Origin: Flectonema sp. DT1601
Taxonomy: Eukaryota > Euglenozoa > Diplonemea > Diplonemida > Diplonemidae
Assembly (NCBI GenBank): GCA_964019425.1
Contig: OZ025795.1
Location: 562,001-626,000 of the forward strand
Reading direction: 5' to 3'
DNA length: 64,000 nt
Part shown: one piece after another, positions 21,143-33,400 of the stretch
How positions within the stretch are numbered: the first letter of the stretch is position 1
Layout: the number at the start of each line of letters is the position of its first letter
The notes under the pieces: generated by a model
What the model saw: only the letters and a program-made list of their open reading frames with translations
Told to the model about the DNA's origin: nothing
Databases searched by the model: none
Made by a program: the position numbers and the translations under genes

Positions 21143-21465
21143 AAAAAAAGAAGTTTCTTATTAACACATTGTTACTATTCTCACTATTATACACGTACGC
21201 CCTGGTTTTAGTTCTGTGAATCTATGTTCCCTCTTAGGAGAACCTTTCCTCTTGATCAAAACTAACCGGTCAGGTACTTTCTGGTAATTCGATCAAGTTA
21301 CGTTACAGGACTGCGTTTGAAAAAAACATATTTAAATCCTTTGATCATCATACGGGTTACTAGTTTTAAACTGACTGCAAGAATCCTAAAAAGGTAATAA
21401 ACAAAAATACTATTTATTTATATTATTTCACTTTTTTCTTATCAGGGAGAGGGGTGCTCTGTAAT
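21143..21465. other. Intergenic region with acceptor before dynein gene
   Basis: AT-rich spacer of 323 bases. CACTTTTTTCTTATCAG ends at 21445, 20 bases before the dynein ATG. I see no other feature. Confidence 0.55.
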
Positions 21466-24400
21466 ATGAGTTTTCTCGATAGAGATATCGCTGACTTGGT
21501 AGCTCCGATCCCAGAAGACGTTCTTGAAGGAAAAACTGGACGTGAAAAGGTTGAAACCGAAAAGGGCTACAGAGCCTATGTAAGGTTAAAAAACCAAGAA
21601 GAGCATTTGAGTGAGCAAGCATACTTGAAAACTGCAAAAGCTGAGCAGTACATCCCACGACCTCCGAGAAGAGTTCCAGCTGTTCAGTCAACGCAACCAG
21701 TTAGAATTAATATCCCGGGAGTTCTGAAAGGGATGAAATCAAAAACAGGATCAACAAACTCAAGCAATCAGCGCATAGCTCAACGGCTTACTCGCGGATA
21801 CGAAGGTGGGAAAGCATCTCCAAAATCAAATCAAGACACCATCACTTTAAACGAAACATCTGAGACGGAAGTAAACAACAACACAAAAAGCACATTATTA
21901 ACTGCGACCTCATCATCATCAAAGAGGAAAGAGATTCCAAACAAAGCGAAGTCACCAACAGAATCGATAGCCTGTCTGTACACACCGAGTGCTAATATTA
22001 GAAGTCAGACTAGAAATGATAAAATAGCTTGTCCTAGTTTTACAAAGTCTTATAGAAATACTGTACCACCACCACTACCAGGACCTGATATGTCTCTGGA
22101 CTGTAAGGGAATGAAAGGAATTGATCCTTTGGAGAGTCACTTTCTACCTTTGGAAGAATTTGATAACTCTGAACTAGAACCTTGTAATCCTGAAGATTGG
22201 ATCATAATGGGAAGAGTTGATGGTTGTGAAGGAACACCAGCAACATCAAGATACTACAACCAAAATACCAACACTGAAGGAGAATGGAAATCATGCAAAG
22301 TCCTCGACTACAACACTGAAGAAGATACTTACTTTGTTGACTGGGGTAATGATGGTAAACGAAAATGGGTCAAACGATTAAATCTCATATTCGATTCTGA
22401 AGACAAAGACCAATGGAATGAACGCTACAACCAGGCATGTCGATTACGTGATCAGGCTGAAGCACAAACAAGACTTCACTTATTCGTAACTGGAATGCCT
22501 GATGAGTGGATTACACCAATTAATGAGGAACAAGTCGATCGGATTTTGTCGTTAGTCGCATCTGAATTCCCAGTAGCCCACCTCAGTGTGATTGAAAAAT
22601 CGATAAAAGAGATGCGAGAAACGTATTCATTCGGTTTGAAGAACGCTGTCTTTAATTACAAGTTTAGAGATCCTAAAGAAGGACGTCGGTTAGAATTTTT
22701 AAACCTCCCGACTGTTGATGAGCCAAAGATACCTGAACTTAATCTCCTTCTAGGAACGGTTGAAACACCATCACCAAATTATCTTTATTCTCGTAACTAT
22801 ATTGAAGAGAATTTATTCTTTACTCATCACCTGTTGTACGGAACCATCTTTTCAATTATTGGAAGATGGGGTCAGTTCAGCTCAAGTTTACTTTGTGATG
22901 TTGCAATGAAAGGAATAACACTTCCGTGTGAGTTAGAAGAGTTTAAAAACCGTCAAAGTACAACCGTCTCAAAGGCATCAGAACGACTCCAAGACGACTG
23001 GAGTGTAAATACAACAGCTACAATACTTAATGACCTCGATGATCATTTCAATTTCTACGAAGACGACGCTGAGAGGTACAGAAACAGTAGAATGTGTCGT
23101 TTTTTCCGAATGATAAATTTAATTATGTCGTACCAGTTGAGGGCTCTTATCTTACAGTCGATATCTTCTTATACAGAATTCCTTGTCCAGTATCGTGTTA
23201 ATCTCCCAGAAACTTACCAAGACGACGACGACCTCCTCGACGAAGAGCCATCGGATAAGGCCGAACGTGAGAGAAAACTCGCTTTTTTTGCTTCTAAAGA
23301 AGAAGCACTTCAGAAAGAAACTGATCAGCCTCCTGCTGATGACAAATCAAAGCAAGCGAAGACTGGAAAATCAGAAGAAGAAGAAGAACAACAAGCTGAA
23401 GAAATGGAAAAACCGACTCAAAACCAAACAGCTCAGGCGGATGTTTGTCTCATAAGACTTTCTTTAGAAATTGATGAAGAAAAAGAACAACGCGGATTCA
23501 ATGAAAGAATTTTAAATATTTGTAGAGAAGTCAACGGAAACCAACCTCTCTTTGTTGTAAAACTGATATCAAACTCTGATGCTGTAATTTATGATCCTCT
23601 CCTTGAAGAAGTAGAAGATGCAGTAAAAAGTGTTTACGAGGGTTTCTTTAACGAGACACAAGACATTCTTGGCGTTGGTGATAAACTTTTCCCCCTTTTA
23701 AATTTAAAACCGTTCGAACTCGCGTCGGTGTCGAGATCGGAGCTTCCGGTTGATTTAATCCATCGGCTGATGTCTGAAAATAAAAAAGGACCGAAACAAT
23801 TATTATCCTTATACGAAACTTTTGAATATTTATTAAAAATTGACATCGATATCTTTATAGAGGAGTTTGAAGCAACCAATCCAACGCTTTTAGACTTTGA
23901 AGGTCAGCTTGAACAACTACAAATAGACATCGATAGAATCCAACGACGATCTCTAAATGAAGTTTCCTTCGAACTCATAAAAGTTGAATGTTATGACATA
24001 AAAAGATCTCTGATTAGAAAAACTCAGGACATTGCAACTGCTTTGCAACAACTTCTTGGAAAGCAAACTCGAAATAAGTGTCAACGTTGTTCTGAAGAAT
24101 ACAGTCAAACCTACTTAGCAATCCAAGCTCCAGTCGAAACACCCGAAGAGCTTCACACACTAAAACTTGAAGCTGATAAGGTTCCTTTAAAAGTTGATAA
24201 ACTAAAACATGTTTTCGCGACTGTTACGGATGCAAATTTCCTCCTGGCAAAACATGGATTCTCAGTAGATGATAACGACTTTGAGTTGTATTGGAAAACA
24301 TACGGATGGCCTAAAAAGGTTCAACAAGTCCTCGAAGATAGCGAATTCAAATACAAAGAAAACCGTCACCGATTTATCAACCAACTACGAGAAGATACTG

Positions 24401-27400
24401 AAGACTTAACACGTGAAGTTCAGGAACTTCAAACACAAGTCGATAAGTGCAGCAGATGGTCAGCAGAGAATCAACTCGAAGAGTACTTTGTTCAGGTTCA
24501 AAAACTACGATCTCAAATAGACGAATGTGGTGATAAAATGCAGAAATACAACAACAGAGAAGACCTTTTTAACATGCCAAACACCCCATGGCATATTAAA
24601 GAACTTCGATCTTCTTTTGAACCCTACGAACAACTCTGGACCATTGTTAACCTGGTGTCGTCAAGGTTTGAATTATGGAACATGCGTCCTTTTGAAAATC
24701 TTCAACCGGATGAAGTTGAAACAAGTGTCTTACAATGGGGAAAAACTCTCCAACAGTTAACAAGAAAACTAAAAGATGAGGGACCTCTTCAAATTGCTAC
24801 GAAGTTTTACGAACAAGTGAAGGCATTTCAACCACTGTTACCATTAATTCATGCATTACGTCATCCTGGTCTACAAGCTAAACATTGGCGTGAAATAGCT
24901 GCTATGGTCGGAAAGCAAGAGAGAGACTTGAAACCCATGGAACAAGATAAATTTACTTTGAGACACTTGACTACTAATTTTGATCTCTTAACTCATCTAA
25001 ACAAGATTGAGGAAGTAAGTGACAGAGCTGAGAAACAACACAAACTTGATAAGCAACTCGCTGATATGAAAGCCGAATGGACTCATGTTCAGTATCAACT
25101 TGAGCCACACGGAGAGACGTTCGTTCTAAAAGAAGTCGATGACATCCAAGCGAAGTTAGATGATCATATTGTTAAGACTCAAACAATGCTTGGATCGCAA
25201 CATGCTAAGGAAATCAAAGAACAAGTTGAGCGATGGGAAAAACGACTTCTTCTCCTTCAATCAATTCAAGACGAGTGGCTTAAATGTCAACAATCCTGGG
25301 CTTACCTGGATCCTATCTTTTCTGCCTCTGACATTCAACGAGCTCTTCCTGGAGCATATCAATCATTCTCTAAAGTTGATAAAGTCTGGGGTGAAGTAAT
25401 GGAATCAACAAAGAAGAATCCTTCTGTTTTAATAAAAGCTGAAGACGAAGATCTACTTCGAAGGTTTCAAAAAGCAAACGGACTTTTGGAAGAAATTTTA
25501 AAAAAGTTATACGACTTCTTAGAGACGAAGAGAATGACTTTCCCGAGGTTCTATTTCATATCAAACGATGCTTTGTTAGAAATCTTATCAGAATCACAAG
25601 AACCGACCAGAGTACAGAAATACCTTTCAAAGTGTTTTGAGGGAGTTAAGGAACTTCGATTTCGAGAAAACTTAGACATCGATATGATGATGTCACCGGA
25701 GGGGGAAAAAGTTCATTTTGTAAAATCATTAAACCCTTCAGACTGTAACAGTCAAGTTGAACTTTGGTTAGCAAAAGTTGAAGAAACAATGCAAGAATCG
25801 ATAAGAGATCACTTAAGAAGATCAATCGACGACTACATTACAAAAACAGCTGACGGAAACGAACGCGAAGGACGAGTCAAATGGATTCTTGAATGGCCTG
25901 GACAAGTAGTTCTCGCTATCAGTTGTTTGTACTGGACTCGAGAAACAGAAGAAGCCTTGATAACAGATGGTAATTCAGGACTTCATAAATATGCACTTCG
26001 ATGTGATGAACAAAAACAAGATTTAGTAAATTGCGTCAGAGGAAAGCTCTCAAGAGTTGAAAGAGCAACAATTCAAGCTTTACTTGTAATTGAAGTACAC
26101 AACCAAGTCATCACTAATGAAATAAGAGATAAAGGAGTCTCTGAGGTTAATACTTTTGATTGGCAGGCTCAACTTCGATACTATTGGGAAGACTCTCATC
26201 TTTGGGTAAAACAAACCAACGCTATACTTCCATACGGATATGAATACCTCGGAAATACTGGTAGACTCGTAATCACTCCCCTCACTGACAGATGCTACAG
26301 AACTTTAACTGGTGCTCTTCACTTGAATTACGGAGGCGCTCCTGAAGGACCTGCTGGAACAGGAAAAACAGAAACAGTAAAAGATCTCTCAAAAGCTTTA
26401 GCAAAGCATTGCGTTGTTTATAATTGTAGTGATCAGTGTGATTATAAAATGATGGGTGCACTTTTTAAAGGTTTGGCTCAGGCTGGGTCTTGGGCATGTC
26501 TTGACGAGTTCAACCGAATTGAAATCCAAGTCCTCTCTGTTATCGCTCAACAAATAGCAACAATTCAAACAGCAGTTGCTGAAGGTAGAGTCGGAGGGGA
26601 ATTTACCTTTGAATCTGTTAGTATTAAACTCAGACACGGATCATCAGTATTCATTACCATGAATCCTGGATACGCTGGAAGAGCTGAATTACCCGATAAT
26701 TTAAAAGCATTGTTTAGACCGGTCGCTATGATGGTTCCCGACTATCGTTTAATCGGAGAAATATCTTTATTCTCATGTGGATTTTTAGAAGCCTCTGCTC
26801 TCAGTACGAAAATTGTGACGACATACAAACTTTGTTCTGAATCTCTGTCTTCACAATCTCACTATGATTATGGTATGAGAGCCGTAAAAACTGTTTTAAA
26901 CGCTGCGGGTAGACTAAAACAACAATACCCCGACGACAATGAAGCAATTTTAATTCTCAGATCGATTAAAGATGTGAATTTACCAAAATTCTTAGCACAA
27001 GATGTTCCTTTGTTTCAAAACATTCTGGGAGACCTATTCCCAGGAGTAGTATTGGAACCTCCAGACTATGAAGACTACACGAAAGCAATCTTTGCGGCAT
27101 GTGACGGATACAACTTACAATGCACTGACTACTTTAAATGTAAAGTCTTCGAGTGTATGGAAATGATTAATGTTCGTCACGGTCTTATGGTGGTCGGATA
27201 TTCACTCGGAGGTAAATCACAAATTTTAAAAGTCTTGGCACACTCAAACACATCACTACACGCACAAGGACTTCCCAAGGTTAAACCAGAAAATAAAACT
27301 CACATATACGCGATAAATCCTAAAGCTATTACAATGGGTCAGTTGTATGGTCAAATGGACATGTCAGGTGATTGGAATGATGGAATCTTAGCGAGGACGT

Positions 27401-30400
27401 TTAGAACATTAGCTGAGCAGACCACACCTGATAGAAAATGGATCGTATTAGACGGTCCTGTTGACGCTATTTGGATTGAGAATATGAATACCGTTTTGGA
27501 TGACAACAAAAAGCTTTGTCTCGTTAATGGAGATATCATCAGTATGGCAGACACTATGAATATGATATTCGAAGTACAAGATTTACTAGTGGCCTCACCA
27601 GCAACTGTTAGCAGATGTGGAATGATCTACGTCGAACCTGAAACCTTAGGATGGGTTTGTTTATTTAAATCATGGATGAACACTCTCCCAGAAGGTCTTT
27701 GTGAAAATACCGAAGCAAAACAAACAATGACTACTCTGGTTGAGAGCTTCGTTGATCAGGCTCTCTACTTTGTAAAACATAACTGTAAAAGACTTGTTTC
27801 AATGTCTGACAGTTGTCTCCTTGTTCAACTACTAAAGCTGTGGTATGCCTCATTTTCAGACTTCAGAGAAGATGAAAACACCGGTAAGAAACCTTACCTC
27901 AAGTTTGATGAGTCAGAAATTCAAAAACAATTAGAGGGATGGTTTATATTTGCTGTCACCTGGAGTATTGGTGGGTCTCTTGATCTGAAGGGTAGAATCT
28001 CTTTTGATAAATGGTTCAAAGAAGAACTCGGAGTCGATGAAGAAAAAAAGAAGAAAAAAGAAAAGAAAACCGACGGAGACAAGGAAAGCTACAAATTCGC
28101 AATTCAAATTCCAGACAAACGAACGCTGTTTGATTTTGTATTTGTTAATGATGGGCTTCGATTTGTTGATTGGTTGGACACGTTATCCGAATTTAAGATT
28201 CCTGAAGAAGCTCACTACCACCAATTGATAATACCGACCACAGATACTGCAAGATACTCATACCTTCTACGTCTAGGAATTGATAATAATCTCCCTATAT
28301 TATTCGTAGGAGACACTGGAACAGGTAAAACAATTCTTGTTAAAGACATGTTAACAAATGTCATTGATAAAGATCAATTTCAGTCTCTCTGCGTTCAGTT
28401 CAGTGCGCAGACTACTGCTAATCAAGTTCAAGGAATCATCGACAGCAAAGTAGACAAAAGAAGAAAAGGTGTCTACGGACCTCCAATAGGAAAACGAATG
28501 TGTATATTTATTGATGACTTAAACATGCCACAACAAGAAGAATATGGAGCCCAACCCCCGATTGAAATCCTCAGACAATGGATGGACTACAATGGTTGGT
28601 ATGAACATAAGAAAGACAGCGTTGATTTCAGAGAGCTTCAAGACGTTCTATTTCTTGGAGCGATGGGTCCCGCTGGAGGAGGTCGCTCTGAAATATCTCA
28701 AAGATTACAACGTCACTACAATACGATATCATTCCCTCCATTTGATGATTACACGATGAAAAAAATATTTACAACTTTAGCGGAATGGATTGTTACCAGA
28801 CCAGGATTTAGTCCAGTTCTACATGGTGTTGTTGGAGGGATTGTTCAGGCATCTGTAGATGTCTATAATACGATTTGTGATAAATTACTTCCAACACCTG
28901 AAAAGAGTCACTACACATTTAATTTACGAGACATTAGTAAAGTTTTTCAGGGAATCAGTTTAGGAAGCCCTCAGAGAGTTAAAGACGCTACTGAACTTCA
29001 ACGTCTTTGGGTTCATGAATGCTACAGAGTATTTCATGATAGACTTGTTGTTGAAGAGGATAGGCAATGGTTTAAATCACTTATTGCAACAACTCTAAAG
29101 TCAACATTTAAAACTGAATTTGATCAAATCATCCCGTCACTTCCTTTAGTTTATGCTGATTTTATGCAACAGAACATCGACGACCGAATCTATGAAGAAA
29201 TATCTGATCTTGAAAGCGCAAGAAAACAACTCCAGGACTATCTCTCTCTTTATAATCATACGGCAAAGAAACAGATGGACTTAGTTGTGTTTACTTACGT
29301 ATTGGAACATGTTGCTCGGATAAGCAGAGTTATTAAATTACCATTTGGTCATTGTCTGTTAATTGGTGTTGGTGGTTCTGGAAGACAATCATGTACCAGA
29401 CTAGCAGCTCACATAGCTGAATATAAATGTGTTCAACCTCAAGTTACTAAAGGATTCAACAGAGTTGATTGGTTAGATAATTTAAGGATATTTCTAAAGG
29501 GTGCTGGAATCAAGTCTGAAAGTACAGTTTATCTTTTGTCTGATACTCAAATTGTCGAAGAAGAATTCTTAGAAGATGTTTGCAACGTTCTAAACACCGG
29601 AGAGGTTCCATCTTTAATGCAACCAGAAGACATCGATGCTATATATGAAGCTCTTCGTCAACAAGCTCGTGATGCAGGTTTTGAATGGCACACGAGAGAA
29701 CATGTTTTTAGATATTTTGTTGAGAGATGTCGTTGTCTTTGTCATATTGTGATGGCTTTCTCACCTGTTGGATCGACATTGCGAACTAGACTTAGAAAGT
29801 TTCCATCACTGGTTAACTGTTCAACTATTGATTGGTTTACTGAATGGCCTAAAGAAGGCTTAGCAACAGTTGCTTCAACTGTTTTAGATGAAATTCAAAT
29901 TCCTGAAGATCAACGTACTGCACTTGTCCGTTGCTGTGTTCGCATGCAATCTGACACTGCAGTGATGTGCGCTAAGTATCTTGAAGAAGCTCGCATGCAT
30001 TGCTATGTCACACCAACATCATACTTAGAATTATTATCGACATTCAAGAGTTTATTATCTAAAATGACTTCAGGAATAAGTGGATCAAAACATAGATACG
30101 ATCACGGACTTGATACGTTAAAAAGAACTGAAGAAGAAGTCGAAGACAAACAACAGGCTTTAGAACTTTTAAAACCTCATTTGAAAACAACGATGGCTGA
30201 AACACAAGAAGCTGAAGTTGAAATCGCCAGAGAGAAAGAAGAAGCCGGTGAGATTAGAAAAGTTGTGGCTCAAGAAGAAGAAGAAACATCAAAGAAAGAA
30301 TCAGAAGCAAGATCTATTGAAGAACATTGTCAAACTGAACTAAGTGAAGCTTTACCCGCTCTTCATAAAGCAATGGAAGCCGTTAGAAATATTGATAAGG

Positions 30401-33400
30401 GTCAACTTACTCTTATCAAAGCAATGGGTCAACCACCAGAAGGAATAAAAATGATCATGTCTGGGGTGTGCATCATGCTCGGAGAAACCGTCAGAGCAAG
30501 AAAAGATGCGACTGGAAAAATGCAAAACGAACTCGACCTCTATTGGGATGTTTGTAAAAAGAAAGTTCTTTGTGACCTGACAAAGTTTCAAAGTACTATG
30601 ATCGGTTTCGCTGAAAAGATTGAACGAGAAGAAGAAAAAGGAATTGAACAACGAATTGATATGATTCAAAAGAACTATCTCAAAAAGAAAGAATTCTGCG
30701 ACATGAAAGTCGTCGAAAAACTCTCCGGATCCCTCGTTGGTATCGTTCAATGGCTGACTGCTTCTGAACTATTCTACAGAGTAAATAGAAAAGTAAAACC
30801 AATGAAGGCACAGCTTGAGTCAGCTCAGTCTGACCTTGCTGTTGCTCAGTCAGATTTAAAAAAGAAACGCGACGCTCTTAAACAAGTTGATGATCGTCTT
30901 GATGCTTTACAACGTGATCTCGATGAGAAGAAAAGACGAGGACAAGAACTAAAAGAACAATACGAAGACACAAGTGCTAAACTAGAACGCGCATTAAAAC
31001 TCGTAAAAGGTCTCGCAGGAGAGAAGATTCGATACATTGAAGAATCAACTCGATTAGGAGATGAGTTCGCAAACCTAATTGGTGACGTTATTCTAGGAGC
31101 AGGTCAGGTTGCCTATCTGGGTCCATTCACATCAAAGTATCGAACTGAACTATTAGACCTTTGGATTAACATGTGTAAAGAAAATAACATCCAAGGAACT
31201 CCTCAATTCAGTTTAGAAAAGTTTCTAGGTGATCCATTAAAGATTCAACAATGGAAGATGGCATCACTTCCAGCTGACTCTTTCAGTATTGACAACGCTG
31301 TTATGATGACCAGCAGTAAGAGATGGTCGTTATTAATAGATCCACAGATGCAGGCAAATAATTTTATAAGAAACCTTGAAAGGGATAACCGTCTGACTTG
31401 TATCAGACCTGAAAGTGATAAAGGATACTTAAAAACTCTTGAGGTAGCTATCCGATCAGGTACTCCCGTCCTGATGGAGAATATTGGTGAAGAGCTAGAT
31501 CCAGTTCTTGAACCTCTTTTGTTAAAACAATTATTTAGAGATGGGTCTGGTTGGTGTGTTTTATTAAACGACACAGCGGTTGAATACAATGATCGATTTC
31601 GTCTTTATATCACAACAAAGATGCCGAGACCTCACTACAAACCAGAAGTATCAACTAAAGTATCAGTCTTAGCCTTTATGATTACACCAGCAGGACTGAC
31701 AGATCAACTTTTAACTAAAGTTGTTTCATTTGAAGAAAAGGAATTAGATGATAAAAAGAAGAAAGCTGTCGAACAGTCTGCTCGTTGTCGTCAGACTCTT
31801 AAAGAGATCGAAGACGACATTTTACATAAATTAACATCAGCAGCAACACCTGACGAGTTGTTGGGTTCTGAAGATGTCATTAAAACACTCGACTATTCAC
31901 AAAAAACATCTGAGGAAGTTAAAAATAAAATGCAAGACATTCAATTAGTAGAACAGCGATTCGAGAAAGTCCAACAAGCATTTCTTCCGGTTGCGATACC
32001 ATCGTCGGCGATGTTTTTTTGCATCGAACAACTCTCTAACATAGATCCGATGTATCAGTATTCATTACAGTTTTATCTTGATTTATTTCAAAAATCGATG
32101 GTGGGATCCAAAGACGCTGATGGTTCTGACGGTCGCGACGACAACGTTACCAGAGCAGCCCGAATAAATGAACACTTCACAAATGCTTTATATAGAAATA
32201 TCTGCAGGTCGTTATTCGCTAAAGATAGGCTCCTGTTATCTTTCACTTTATCAATTCGACTCAACGAACTGGATGTTGGTGATTTACAATTTATTATAAC
32301 CGGTGGTCTTGGTGACACCTCGAGTATGCCTCCGACACCAAGTTGGCTTTCAGAAACTATTTGGAAAACGATTTATAAAACAGAAACTCAAATAGCAGGT
32401 GCCTTCAAGACATTGACACATTCCTTTACTATTCCTGAAGTAGAACAATATTGGAAAGTCTTATATAATCATGCGACACCGCAGGACTTATTAGTTCCAG
32501 GGAGTGAACTGTTCTCAGCGATACCTGAAGAGTATGGACAGGTTACAGACTTACAGAAATTAATGATTCTACGAGCACTTCGTCCTGACAAGATCGTACC
32601 AGCGGTTACGCAATATGTTAAAAATGATCCAAAATTAGGAGAAAATTTCACAGACCCACCCATCTTTAATCTTGAAGAAATCTACAGGGAATGTCCTGAC
32701 CCCTGGACTCCAATGATATTCGTGCTTTCTCCCGGTGCCGATCCCAACACCGAATTGAACATGCTGGCTGAAAAAGAAGGAAAACTCACAAATTTTAAAA
32801 AGCTCTCCCTCGGTCAAGGTCAAGATAAACATGCTAAAGATGCAATGTATAAAGCAAAAGGTGATGGATCATGGGTACTCTTACAGAACTGTCACTTATA
32901 TTCTGATTGGATGCCTGAGATGCAAAGACTAATAGAACAATACAGTGATGAGAACGTCAGAGATGATCCAAAGACTTTAAATCCAGGATTCAGGTTGTGG
33001 TTGACGTCGATGCCGTCTGCAAAGTTCCCTCCGGCTGTGTTGCAGAATGGAATTAAGATGGTTTTAGAACCACCCAAAGGTCTTCGAAGTAATCTTTTAC
33101 GATCCTACACATCTGATCCTATTAATAGTTCACAGTTCTTTAATGGATGTACAAAACCTGCTGAATGGAAAAAACTATTATTCGGACTTTGTTTTTTTCA
33201 TTCACTCATTCAAGAAAGGAGATCATTCGGACCTCTTGGATGGAACATCCCATACGAATTCAACGACACGGATCTGAGAATCTCGATAAGACAGCTTCAG
33301 ATGTTTATAAACGAAGGTCAGGGTGAGATTCCAATTGAAGCTTTAAATTACTTAACATCAGAATGTAACTACGGAGGTCGTGTTACAGATGATCGTGATA

